The notes: generated by a model from the letters alone, not told the origin. DNA of 64,000 nt from Stemphylium vesicarium (GCA_004380135.1 QXCR01000010.1:310001-374000), one strand, 5' to 3'; counted from the stretch's first letter, positions 53,059-63,957 are shown. Translations and numbers: made by a program.

Positions 53059-55782
53059 TCAGGCCGAAACCCCTACGCAGTACGCATACGTCGGCCAGAA
53101 ATTGGTACCACAATCGTTTTGAATCGCCGGGTTCCTTCAATAAGTTAGCATCTTCAACTCCGCCCAAACTCAGATTGTTTAAAGGAGAGAACACTTACCA
53201 CTTGTAGAATTGGTCGAGCGTGATACCATGCTCCTGCGTGATAGACCAACACGTATCACTGTCTGGTCAATTGTTAGCAGTGCATCTCAAGGTAAGCAGG
53301 TGAAAGAGTGGTACTGACCTCCAACAACATGCCATTCATCACAATTCTCGACAGTACCGGGGTGCGTTGGGCCTGGAGCGCTTGGGGCCGTTGGACTTGG
53401 GGTTGCTGATGTAGTCGGCGTATCAGTGCTAGACGCGATATCGGTAGGCACAGCATCTGTACTAACGCAGTACTGATAACCAAGCCATAAGTTACTACAG
53501 TCAGCACCGACAGCAGGGTTCCTGGAGATCGCATAACGTCAGCACAAGCTTCGCGTGAGTGTGTAAAGGGCGGTTTGCGTACCATTTGAACAGCTGTGCT
53601 ATGGTTATTCTGTTCAAAGCCAGGAATGATTTGCAAGTCATCGGCGCGATAGCGGCGTTGTACTCGACGCATCCCTCGATTGCGCCCTCCTGCATATTCG
53701 TTAGTCTTTTGTTGAAACGAGCAAGTCCAAGTCGCATAAAGACAACATACCCTTATTGGATAGCTCAATCCAGTTTCTTCAGGTAAGGAAGGCTTAGTGA
53801 CCGATGCAGCGTTATAAGCTGCCATGCAATAGCGAAAGTCTTTCGATGGCGCGCAACTTGTAGAGTTGACGTCAAGAGAAGGATTCCTGGATACGATAGT
53901 CAATACTAGTTCTATTCGCGATGGGAACAACTTCGATCAGAGATCGAAGGATGAAATGGTACTTACCAGTTGGCAAATTGCTCCGGTGTTATCGACCATC
54001 CTTGGATAAGAGCGTCGCATGCAGATTTGAAACTAGGCAGAATATCTTCACTCACGGCGAGATCTGCGCCGTTCATGAAAAGATAACAATCTCTTCTTAT
54101 TCCCTTGGCGAGCGGTGCGGCCGTAGGCAGACCCGTAATCTTGGGCGCAGTGAAGGTTGCCTTTGGAAGATTGCTGTAAGGGATCTCTGGAACCGATGAT
54201 TGCGGCGGTATGTAGTCGGGGTGACCGGGATATTCGTTAATCGGTCCTAGAGACTCTACACAATAGCTTGCAAACGCGAAAAGATTGGTGCAGTTATCGT
54301 TGATGCCTTGATTGAGGAATCGGAAGTCGACGAGGCTGATGCTAAACTTGAGGATGAGGAGGTTACAATACTCATCCGGTTGAACTTAATAGAATTTCGC
54401 ACAGCGGCTGTTTGTACCATTGGCAAGATCACCAGGCACTGGAGCCATAGTTGGCGTCGCAGTAGGGATTGGTGTAGTAATCATAGTAGTCGTCGGGTTA
54501 GGTTTGAAATCAGCATCGCCAGGTGGCGACACGCAGATGGAATCGCCCACTGATTTCTCGATTTTATTACATAGATATCCAAGGAGAGGGTTCGCTGCAC
54601 AAAGGAAAATGTGTTAGCTTCCATGCGGCAAGTATTCAGCACATGAGTAAGGAAGCAGAGACTCACATGTATATAACTGAACCTGGCTAAGTCTGTTGCT
54701 TTTAGCAATATCCAGGCAGGTATCATTCGCCTGAACAACATATGTCTTGCAAGTGTTTGAGATGCAGAGATCCCCACTTTTTGGAAACTTAGCACAAAAA
54801 GGTGCGAGATGGTTGTTGGCCAGCAGCCAACTTGTACCCATTCCCTGAGCTTCAGAGATCGATCGGCATGTGTCGCCAGCTTTGATACTGTAAATTTTTC
54901 CAGAACACTCTGTCGGCGAAGTACTCGTGGGACTCGCCCTTCAAGGAAGTCAGTCTCAGCTCTCAGACAACGCATGGTGATCCACATACCCAGGAAAAGG
55001 AGTGGTTGAGCTTGCTAGCGGAAACCCCGTCTTTGAACAACTTGCTGTCAAAGAGCTGTATTTCTCTCGGAGTGCATTTCCTCCGTTGATGGGTGAGCCG
55101 GCTTGAAACTGATATGCCTTGATGATGCAATTGTCACACATGTCGAGACTCGTTTGCTCCTGTCTTCCTGTTGAAGCCATTGAGTCAGCGTGCATATCGA
55201 AGTTGATGACGATTTGTAAAATGCTAAGATAACTTGCTCAAGAATATTACAAGAACGGTACTTACTTATGTTTGGGAATGGAATGGCTTCAGCTGATCCA
55301 TTACCGGCAACAGTCTCGTTTCCGACAGACATCGAACGAAAGTTGGAAGACGTGGCATTGGCGTCTGACATCTCAAGTGCCACACGGTTACATCAACGAT
55401 CTCCATCTTGTATGCAAGTCTTGTTGTAATAATAATGAAGAAGTGTCGGGACGAAGGAGACGGGAGCAACATGTGATGATGAGACGTTGTAGACATCCTG
55501 AGTACCACATGCGCCAGCCATGGCCGTATTGTACTTTGCTAGTGATGCAGCACAGTCCGCTGTGCATGCTTCCTCGAGTGCATCAACGTAGTAATACGAT
55601 CTTGTTGGGAAGTTACCGACTTGCCGTGGGCAGTTGGAGATGTCCGCCGTAAGAGCAGTGATGCAACCAGCGGAAAGGTTGTCGGCCGGCAGTGTGTTTT
55701 TGGTGATAAACTGGAAGGCTAGACAATTGGAGGCGAGGGCGATTTGGACCAAGATTGGTCGTAACCCGATTGAAAAAGGCAT
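53059..55782 (-). pseudogene. Secreted multi-LysM protein gene, nine exons, two in-frame stops
   Basis: Nine proposed exons on the minus strand: 55266-55782, 54990-55167, 54667-54938, 53967-54594, 53751-53886, 53583-53689, 53319-53521, 53199-53262 and 53059-53134. All eight introns have GT-AG ends and keep the frame. The product would have 726 codons, starting with a signal peptide (MPFSIGLRPILVQIALAS). A Cys-rich region follows, then LysM modules: IYSIKAGDTCRSIS, YVVQANDTCLDIA, VQPDEYC..SISL, EGCVEYNAAIAPMTC and WHVVGDSDTCWSI, several ending in WNPA..DC..LW..YQYCV. LysM modules bind chitin or related N-acetylglucosamine polymers, and secreted fungal forms can hide fungal chitin from plant hosts (family knowledge). 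Stops at 55393-55395 (TGA) and 54386-54388 (TAA) interrupt the frame, so this allele is probably non-functional. Introns 4, 6 and 8 split the same Trp codon. Confidence 0.8.
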
Positions 55783-55869
55783 GATTATGATTATTGGAAT
55801 GAAGCTCTCATCGTGCAACACAGCACGAGGAAAGAAAGATAACTATCGATCAGCTACTCGCTCGTGGAG

Positions 55870-56790
55870 ATGAGCGGGGCGGACGGGAGCGAGTTTGAGA
55901 TGCACCGGCTGGTGCAGTACTCGACGAAGAAGTGGCTGGAGCTGTCTGGCGAGCTAGAGGAGTGGAAAGAGCGGTACGTGGCGCTGATGGACCGTAGCTA
56001 TCCGTTGGGCCAACACGCGAACTGGAAGGTGTGTCAAGCGCTGTTTCCACATGCACAAGCTGCGGCCGATAGTCAGCCAGACAATGCAAACACGAACGCG
56101 CTGAGAGCATGGGCGTCAGTGCTGTACAAAGCAGCGTGGTATGCCGATGATATGGGGCAGTATGAAGCTGCGAGAGAGATGAATCAGAGTGCGCTAAAAG
56201 CACGGGAGAAGGTGCTGGGGCGCGAGCATCCCAACACGCTGACGAGCATGAACAACTTGGCGCAAGTGCTGGACAGGCAGGGCAAGTACGAGGAGGCAGA
56301 GGCGATGCACAGGCAGACGCGAGCGATGTATGAGAAGATGCTAGGGCGCGAGCATCCCTCCACGCTAGGGAGCATAAACAACTTGGCGGGTGTGCTGAAC
56401 AGCCAGGGCAAGTACGAGGAGGCAAAAGCGATGCACACGCAGACGCTGGCGACGAGAAAGAAGGTGCTGGGGCGCGAGCATCTCGACACGCTGACGAGCG
56501 TGTACTGCCTAGCCGATCTGCTTGCAAAGCAACATATGTTCGAAGAATCTCTTAGCCTGTACAAAAGGGCGTGCGACGGGTACAGTATAGTCTTAGGGGA
56601 ACATCACCCAACTACCCGTGCATGCCGGCAACACTACAGCGAAGTGCTTAAGTCACAAGAGCAGTCTCCTGTCGTCTTCTCTGCAGCTGCACTAGACAAG
56701 AGCATAAGCGCGCCTACTCGCACAATTTCGAGGTTGTCGCGCGGGCTAGCACATCTAAGAATCAGGAGCTTAAAAGATAGAAAGGGTTAA
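55870..56790 (+). CDS. TPR-repeat C-terminal fragment of an NLR-like protein
   Basis: Open frame of 306 residues from ATG 55870. It begins within MHRLVQYSTKKWLEL, the segment that in fungal NB-ARC/TPR proteins joins the nucleotide-binding domain to the repeats. An in-frame TAA lies just upstream (about 55834), so no NB-ARC domain or N-terminal effector domain is present. Three 42-residue TPR (kinesin-light-chain-type) units are very alike, with VLGREHPNTLTSMNNLA, MLGREHPSTLGSINNLA and VLGREHLDTLTSVYCLA and a shared QGKYEEA. A degenerate unit and a Ser-rich tail follow. Fungal NLR-like proteins act in non-self recognition and cell-death control, but this fragment lacks the switch domain. It could be a relic or a small expressed TPR protein. 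It lies 88 bp from the start of the LysM gene in the opposite orientation. Confidence 0.75.
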   Translation: MSGADGSEFEMHRLVQYSTKKWLELSGELEEWKERYVALMDRSYPLGQHANWKVCQALFPHAQAAADSQPDNANTNALRAWASVLYKAAWYADDMGQYEAAREMNQSALKAREKVLGREHPNTLTSMNNLAQVLDRQGKYEEAEAMHRQTRAMYEKMLGREHPSTLGSINNLAGVLNSQGKYEEAKAMHTQTLATRKKVLGREHLDTLTSVYCLADLLAKQHMFEESLSLYKRACDGYSIVLGEHHPTTRACRQHYSEVLKSQEQSPVVFSAAALDKSISAPTRTISRLSRGLAHLRIRSLKDRKG

Positions 56791-57786
56791 CAGGGCAGTA
56801 TATAAACATAAATGCAGTGCCTCGTAAAAAGCAAAGTGATTAGAACTTAATACCTACTTCTGTTACCTTGCTATCGTGCAAACACCTAAAGCGTCGACAA
56901 AAGGGCGCGACTAGATTTAGACGCTCGGCTACAGCTGCCTGCCACCGGAAACAAGAGCTGTTGATGGTCAGGTGATTATTGAAGCTGCAGTGTCCACAGC
57001 GTGCAAAGTCCCTCCTAGACATCTCAGCACGCCAATGTCGCTTAAGACGCACGGCCAGTCAAGCATGTTTTGACGATCTTGCAGCTTGCGCGGAGAAACT
57101 GCCGGAGTGCACCCTCATTACCTTAATCTGGCTTTCTGCAGCTATAGTCTTAACTGTCGCTATCTCAGGTAGCTTTCAGGTGTACCGAGCCTGCTGCAGA
57201 CACATGTTGTCGCGAATGAACAGGGGGTATCAGAAAGGACTTAAGAGACGTCGCTGACAGAACGAGCGACAGCGTGGTCAACAACACGCTTTGCGGTGTC
57301 GGAGGCTAGAGTACTAGGAGAGTGTGAGCTGTAGATTGGATGCACATCGCGCTTGTCTGTACATAAGGGCGCTGTGAGCGATCCGGACTGCCGAAAGCAA
57401 AAGTGTCCCGTTATGGGGTGCGTCCTGCCACGCAGGGATTGACATTAGGGTTCCATGTTTGCGGCATCGACAATATATAAAGTCTGAATAGACATAGGCC
57501 ATAGCGGCGTAAGCATTGTCAATACGCGACGCGGCTAAGGCATCGATATTGCGTGACCTTCCAAGGTTGCCGGCGCGAGCCAGCCCAGCCCAGTCCCACC
57601 TGGACGGTGGAAAGCTCCGACGGGGGCGGTTTTCCACTGAGCTTCCGTGGTTGGGCTTAGGCTGCAGCACGTGACCCGGTGACGGCAGAACCAGAGACCG
57701 ACAAAAAGATCTCGTTGGCCATCACCACCACCATCAACCATCTCAAACCTCACAGCGCCCGCGCTATCAAAATTAGTTCCGCCACC
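56791..57786. other. Intergenic, about 1 kb
   Basis: No supported gene. A plus-strand frame at 56979-57257 begins with TTG and contains one hydrophobic stretch (LITLIWLSAAIVLTVAI), but no ATG and no family match. The region next to 57787 should hold the PRP45 promoter. Confidence 0.45.
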
Positions 57787-59508
57787 ATGTCCGTCGCAGC
57801 ACTCTCCAAGTCGCTGCCGAAGCCGAAATACTCGGGCGAAGAGGAGGAACTCACCAACAGCACGCGCGTGCTGAGCTCCGAGCAATACGAAGCGCACGTC
57901 GCGAAAAAGAACGGCCCACCCGCATATGGCAGCAGGCAAAGCTGGCGACCCCGCGCGCCCGAAGACTTTGGCGATGGAGGTGCGTTTCCCGAGGTTCACG
58001 TTGCGCAATACCCGTTGGATATGGGGAAGAAGGGCACGCCGTCGACATCCAATGCTCTGGTGAGGAGGGTCGATGGCGAGGGCAAGACCAAGTACGACGA
58101 AATCGCGCGGCGTGGGCACAGCGATACAAGACATGTGCAGGCAAGCTTCAAAGACCTCATCCCTCTGCGCCAACAGGCAGACGCGGGTGAACTGGATCTG
58201 TCGCGCCCAAGTCAAGACGTGGTGCAGGCGACAAAGGAGAAGACAGAACAAGCTCTCATGGCTTTGGTCGCGGGACAGACGGCGGCGCAGCGACCGAAGA
58301 ACGTACAAGGACGGAAAGACGATGAGCCTACATTTGTTCGCTACACGCCAACCGCACAAATGGTGTGTACCTCTATCCACAACTACCTTGGAATACCTAT
58401 GCTAACATATACTTAGGGTGAAGCGCAAGGAAAGACACGCATCTTCAAGATCCAACAGCGACAGATCGACCCCATGGAGCCACCAAAGTTCAAGCACAAG
58501 CGCATTCCTCGCGGCCCCCCCTCCCCACCACCGCCAGTACTACACTCTCCACCCAGGAAGCTTACCGCCGAAGACCAGGAAATGTGGAAAATCCCTCCTC
58601 CCATCAGCAACTGGAAGAACCCCAAGGGTTACACCGTCCCATTGGACAAGCGTCTAGCAGCCGACGGTCGAGGTCTCCAGGACATCACAATCAACGACAA
58701 GTTTGCGCAGTTTGGCGAAGCACTACAGGCGGCAGATAGACACGCTCGCGAGGAGGTCAAGCAGCGCGCCATCATGCAACAGCGCTTGGCAGAGAAGGAG
58801 AAGCTGCAAAAGGAAGAGCACTTGCGCAACTTGGCGAAGCAGGCACGAGAAGATCGCGCGAACGCTTCCCGAAGGCGATCCCAAAGCGACTCAGACACAG
58901 ACTCGGAAGAGGAAGCGGTACGGAAGAGGATGGATGCACGCAAGGAGCGTCGTGAAGACTTCCAGCGTGAGCTCCGGCAGTCGCGCATGGGCAACGAACG
59001 CAAGATTCAAATGCTTGCTCGCGAACAAAACCGCGATATCTCCGAAAAGGTTGCGCTCGGTCTGGCGAAACCCTCGCAAGGCGGGGAATCCATGTATGAT
59101 TCCCGGTTATTCAACCAGTCTAGTGGATTCAACGCTGGTATCAACGAGGACAACCACTACGACAAACCTCTATTTGCGGCGCAGGACGCCATAAGCAGCA
59201 TATACCGTCCAAGCGTACAGCAAGACGACGGAGAAGATGAGGGACAAACGTACGACAGAATCACAAAGTCTAGCAAGTTTGAAGTCTTGGGCAAAGCCAA
59301 GGAGGGCTTCAAGGGCGCTGATTTACAAGAAGCTCGCGATGGGCCGGTTCAGTTCGAGAAGGACAGCGATGATCCATTCAACATCAGCCAGATGATCAAT
59401 GAGGTCCGAGGAGAGAAGGGCGAAAAGACGGGAGAAAAGCGTTATGGCATCCAAGAGCCAGAGGGCAGGTCAGCGAAGCGTGCCCGGGTGGATGACGACA
59501 GTGATTGA
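57787..59508 (+). CDS. PRP45: Pre-mRNA-processing protein 45 (SNW/SKIP family)
   Basis: Two exons, 57787-58362 and 58417-59508. The 54-nt intron (GTGTGT donor, branch GCTAAC, acceptor TTAG) falls between codons. The product has 555 residues; the ATG at 57787 has the strong context GCCACCATG. The N-terminal part is disordered with the conserved RPSQDVVQATKEKTEQAL. The second exon has MEPPKFKHKRIPRGPPSPPP and the family hallmark ISNWKNPKGYTVPLDKRLAA with GRGLQD following. A long charged helix (EVKQRAIMQQRLAEKEKLQK) and a late RDISEKVALGLAKP complete the SNW domain. Prp45/SKIP is a component of the activated spliceosome that stays through catalysis. This identification is very secure. The gene is followed after 640 bp by the dioxygenase on the same strand. 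Confidence 0.96.
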
Positions 59509-60149
59509 ACAGCATAGGAAGCAAGCATTTGAGGCTGGCGTTTTGTCTTTTGCAACTTTCTGGAATATCACCGATTGCGAGTGCATTTTTTTGGGAGCAT
59601 TGAAATTGGTCACGGAGACCGGCATAACTGATTGAATACAACCCTCGATACCCGTATGTTTACCAAGCCCAAGACGTATATCCCAGTACTGTGCAGTGCC
59701 ATCTCCCGCCAAACATTCGCTAAATGCTGCTGATCACCAATTCCGCATCATGTCCATGGCCATTCGTCGGCTGGCTGCTGTGTCGGGTAAGCCAGCCTCG
59801 GATGGCGCACCTTGCTCCCGACAGCTACTACCACCGACGTCAATTCCCGTTCGTGCTCTGCATACCATCGCTCCACAGCCCCGCCGTTCAATGTCGCGCC
59901 GCGTCGCTGCGAGTACCACCCGTCACACACATGGCAGTTATCTGCGCATGGCTTGCGCTGATGCGCTTAAGAGCCGCCGATGTCTTGCCGGTCGGCGGCC
60001 TTGATCAAGTTGCTAATCTTTGTTCACAGTCTGCTGACTCTTGGGTTGCTCTATCTATACACGGAATCTAGGATACTCGCCCGCAACGAAAGAAACCACA
60101 TATACTATTTTTCCCGATTTTTCGACCTCGTACGATTTGAAAGGAGAAG
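59509..60149. other. Intergenic, 640 bp, possible small gene
   Basis: Between PRP45 and the dioxygenase gene. It contains the weak candidate at 59750-60004 and, at about 60011-60030, a good 3' splice site (gctaatctttgttcacag). This may belong to an unresolved small gene or a dioxygenase leader intron. Confidence 0.35.
59750..60004 (+). CDS. Possible small protein with mitochondrial-type presequence
   Basis: An ATG at 59750 opens 84 codons: MSMAIRRLAAVSG, then PVRALHTIAPQPRRSMSRR. The Arg-rich, acid-free N-terminus with RALHT..P..RRS resembles presequences of fungal mitochondrial proteins. The end is less protein-like (MACADALKSRRCLAGRRP), and a splice site further on suggests the true 3' part is elsewhere. 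I do not recognise a family. Confidence is low, and this may be leader sequence of the next gene. Confidence 0.2.
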   Translation: MSMAIRRLAAVSGKPASDGAPCSRQLLPPTSIPVRALHTIAPQPRRSMSRRVAASTTRHTHGSYLRMACADALKSRRCLAGRRP

Positions 60150-61248
60150 ATGCAGGAACAATACTCACAGCCGTCGCAAGCCCAACACCCTTCAGTGGTA
60201 TCTGGTAGCAAGGAACCCAAGTTCAACCCAGACTTTACAGACGCGGTCATCAACGCGACTGGTCCCAAAGCCACTCCGAGGGTCAGACAGCTCACGGCGG
60301 GATTGATACGACACCTTCATGATTTTGCAAGGGAGAATGAACTCACAGTCGACGAATGGATGACAGCTGTGGAGCTGGTACGTCTAGATGATTCTTTGCT
60401 ATACATCAACATTGGGGGCTGCTTGTCACATACTGACAGAAGATAGATGAACGAAGCGGGCCGCATGTCCGACTCCAAACGCAACGAAGGCCAACTTCTT
60501 TGCGATATCCTTGGTCTTGAGTCTCTAGTCGACGAGATCACATACAAGCTCGCTTCTACTGCTGTCGACGAACCCACTGCGACCGCTATTCTAGGCCCGT
60601 TCTACCGAGAAGATGCACCAAAACTGCCCATGGGGTCTTGTATAGTCTCAAAGGATATCAATGAGCAGGGCGATCGCACGCGCATGCATGGTACAATTAC
60701 CGACTTTAGAACTGGGGCGCCGATTGAAGGTGCAGTGGTGGATGTTTGGCATACGGCGCCGAACGGGCTCTACGAACAGCAGGACCCAAATCAGCCAGAG
60801 ATGAATCTTAGAGGAAGATTCACGACTGGAAAGGATGGAACGTACAACTTCTACTGTTTGAGACCGGTGCCGTACCCTATACCGTTCGATGGTCCTGCAG
60901 GAAGGGTTCTGCAGGCACTAGACAGACATCCCATGCGGCCAGCGCATATACATTTTTTGGTGAGTGGCATCCGAAAGACGTGTGTAAAGCATCGAAGACA
61001 GTATACTGACCAAGCGACAGCTCACCGCTCCTGGCTACAAGCCGATCGTTACGCAGATTTTTGACCGGCAGAGCAAGTACATTGACGATGACGCTGTCTT
61101 TGCAGTCAAGGATTCGCTCATCGTGGACTTTAAACCTTTCGAGGGCGATCCGAGAGCAGACTTCGAGCTTCCATATGACTTCAAGATGGCAAGTTTTGAG
61201 GATGCACAGAAGCATTCAGTTGCGGGAACGACGGAGGAGAGTGCGTAA
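60150..61248 (+). CDS. Intradiol ring-cleavage dioxygenase (catechol/hydroxyquinol type)
   Basis: Three exons, 60150-60377, 60447-60959 and 61021-61248. The introns of 69 and 61 nt have donors GTACGT and GTGAGT and acceptors ATAG and ACAG, both between codons. The product has 322 residues. Residues 20-90 form the helical N-terminal dimerisation part of catechol-type dioxygenases (RQLTAGLIRHLHDFARENEL). The catalytic part has AILGPFYREDAP, VVDVWHTAPNGLYEQQDP, PVPYPIPFDGP and RPAHIHF. Fe(III) ligands are predicted as Tyr185, Tyr219, His243 and His245; the spacing matches known catechol 1,2-dioxygenases. The enzyme opens catechol or hydroxyquinol rings between the hydroxyls in aromatic degradation. 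The choice between these substrates cannot be made from the sequence alone. No signal peptide, so cytosolic. Confidence 0.92.
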
Positions 61249-61757
61249 GCGGAATTGACAGACGATTGAAGAACCCTTCGGGTCAATCAAGTGGGTTTGC
61301 TATCAAACTGTTGCAATGTAGCCATTCGTATGCGTAAATGCTCCGTTCTCCGAGCGCACATGTGTTCCGATAACGATTGATGCATTCCGAACTTAGGCCG
61401 GTCCCCCGCACTACTCCACTAACCGTCTCCAACCGAACCGCGGTTGTCATACAACGCCTTACACAAGTCCGGCGACGCCCTAGCTCAAGACTACATCATG
61501 TCGTTTGTTGACATGTTTGTCTTCCAAGTCTTTCTTTACCCTTGTTGTTCTCCGAGAAGTTGCTTACAAACACTGCTGCACCAAGTCTCGGCACGTTCAA
61601 GTTCACGGTAAGCCTATCAGTGTTACAACACTAGCATGGTCTACACTGCCCCCAGATGACCGCACTAATAAACCCCAAGGTAACTTGCTAGTACTCCAAG
61701 AACACGATAAACCTACAAATTGTCTGGATAAAAAAGAAAAGAGTTCGACACTCCATC
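61249..61757. other. Leader and promoter region of the pyruvate decarboxylase gene
   Basis: About 510 bp upstream of the PDC start. GTAAGC at 61609 and later CTAG/CAAG words suggest 5' UTR introns (inference). Frames here have no coding character. Confidence 0.45.
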
Positions 61758-63731
61758 ATGGCCGAAAGCAAGATTACCCTTGGACGGTATATGTGGGAAC
61801 GCATCCACCAGATCGGCGTCGACACAATCTTCGGCGTTCCAGGCGACTTCAACCTCCAGTTCCTCGACTCCATCTTCCACGTAGACGGCCTAAAGTGGGT
61901 TGGCAACCAAAACGAGCTCAATGCAGCCTATGCCGCTGATGGCTATGCCCGCATCAAGAACATACCGGGATGTCTCGTAACCACGCACGGAGTTGGAGAA
62001 CTGAGCGCTCTAAACGGCATTGCTGGCAGCATGTCTGAGAATGTTAAAGTTGTACACGTCGTCGGGCAAACTACGCGTGCCATGCAGCAAACCCACATGA
62101 TGATCCATCATAGCATTGGTGCGAAGCCGAATCACCAGGTGTACAACAAGGCAAGTGAGGGTTTGAGATTTGCTGCCGCAGAGCTCTGGGATGTGCAAAG
62201 TGCGCCTGGGGAGATTGATCGTGTGCTCAAGGAATGTGTGATCAAGAGTGGACCGGTATATATCTTTCTGCCGCTGGATCTGAGTGCCGAGATGGTGGAC
62301 AAGAGTCTATTGGAGAAGAAGCTCGATTTGTCGCCGCAAGTCGACCAGCAAGCACAGGAGAAAGCAGTCAAAGCCATCACAGCCGCGATAGCAGAGGCCA
62401 AGCAACCAACAGTCCTGGTAGATGCCCTCGTGCAGCGATTCGGCGCAGTCAATGAAGCGAAGAAGTTGGTTCAGATGCTCAACGTGCCATTCTTCTCTAC
62501 AGTCATGGGCAAGGGCATCGTCGACGAGACAGAAGAGACATTTGTGGGAGTGTGGAATGGCGAAATCAGTACGCCAGGCGTCAAAGAAGTCGCCAAAGCA
62601 GCCGATCTGGTCATAACACTAGGATACCTACCCTGCGACACCAACACAGCCGGCTTCTCCAGGCAGTTGGAAGAAAACAAGATGATCCACATCAACCCAT
62701 TCGATGTCATCGTAAGTCCTCCATACACATCCCGTCGACCTCACCACAAAACAAGTCTTTAACATCAGAACTTAGGTCAAAGGCACATCCTACCCATTGA
62801 CCTTCCTCCAGCCCCTCCTAGCAGCCCTCAGCACCTCCCTCCCCTCTCCCCCTAACCACTCAATCACGAAACCACACCTCCCACCTCCCCGCACACCCCT
62901 CGATGCAGACGCCAAGCACCTAACGCAGTCCTGGCTCTGGCCCACGATGCAATCCTTTATCGCACCGGGCGACATCATCGTCAGCGAAACCGGCACCTCA
63001 AACTTTGGCATCTGCGACATTGGCTTCCCCGCAAACATCACGCTCGTCACGCAGATTTACTACGGCAGTATCGGGTTCGCGACGGCCGCGACGCTGGGCG
63101 CCGACGTGGCGCGCCGCGAGATGGAGGCCGTAAAGACGAGGGAGCGAGGCCGCACCATTCTGCTCACGGGCGATGGGTCCATGGCGCTTACGATTCAGGA
63201 AATCGGGACTATGATTAAGGCGCAGAGCAAGGCTGTGCTGTTTGTTATTAACAATAAGGGGTATACGATTGAGAGGTTGATTTGGGGTGCGAGACAAGGT
63301 AAGTATTTTTTTTTCTTATTTTCCTCCCTCCTTTTCTCCTTCAGTTCGCCATTTCTTCATCTATTGTTCCTTCTCTTTTATTTTCTTGTTTTCTGGCTAA
63401 TGCAATGGTAGCATACAACGACATTGTCCCCCATGACTACGCTCACCTCCTGCCTCTGTACCACCACCCGGATCCTGCATCTTCGTTCCACCGCGCAACA
63501 ACAAAGGAGGAACTCACTGCTATCTTGGCGAAGCCGCAGCTTCGGCACCCGGAATGCTTGCAGCTCGTTGAACTCGTGCTAGATAAACTGGATACGAGCT
63601 GGAAGCTGGGTACGACGCTGGCGTGGAGGAGCGATGAGCACAAGGAGTATTTGACAAAGGAAGGGTTTGTGGATACGTATGGGGGGTGGGGTCTTGATGG
63701 AGCAGCTGGGGGCAGTGTGAAGTGGAGTTGA
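61758..63731 (+). CDS. PDC1: Pyruvate decarboxylase
   Basis: Three exons, 61758-62711, 62776-63298 and 63412-63731. The introns of 64 and 113 nt have GTAAGT donors and TAG acceptors. The product has 598 residues, usual for fungal PDC. Family marks include TIFGVPGDFNLQFLD, the thiamine-activating Glu53 in GNQNELNAAYAADG, the THGVGELSA loop, the catalytic pair His117-His118 (HMMIHHSIG), and the TPP/Mg motif TGDGSMALTIQEIG ending in INNKGYTIE. The enzyme splits pyruvate to acetaldehyde and CO2 in the cytosol, the first step of ethanol or acetate formation. Between the middle and C-terminal domains exon 2 has a Pro-rich stretch (HLPPPRTPLDADAK) that looks longer than usual. The gene symbol follows yeast usage; the paralogue number within this species is unknown. 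Confidence 0.94.
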
Positions 63732-63936
63732 GAGGGGGGTTCTTATTATCTACTGGCATTGACTTGTCCCTGGTGTCCTTTTTGCTATCGCTGCGGGAGG
63801 GGTTTGTGTTGTAGGAAGTGTGAGAGTTGATTAAACGAGGGAATCAAAAAATGCATCGCATCACCACCATCAAAATCTCCTTCATTCGCTCATTCGTTCA
63901 AATGATGTCGCATAACCAGCAAATATCCTACTATCC

Positions 63937-63957
63937 ACCACCACCACCACCACCACT
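63937..63957 (+). repeat. (CCA)n microsatellite
   Basis: Seven ccacca-type units in the 3' flank of the PDC gene. No gene is visible between 63732 and the window end. Confidence 0.9.

Noticed and set aside
56979..57257. Small membrane-like frame downstream of the TPR gene
   Set aside because: It starts with TTG, is only partly hydrophobic, and no homologue is recognisable.
61505..61939. Plus-strand frame overlapping the PDC start
   Set aside because: It runs out of frame into the clear PDC coding sequence and has no coding character of its own.
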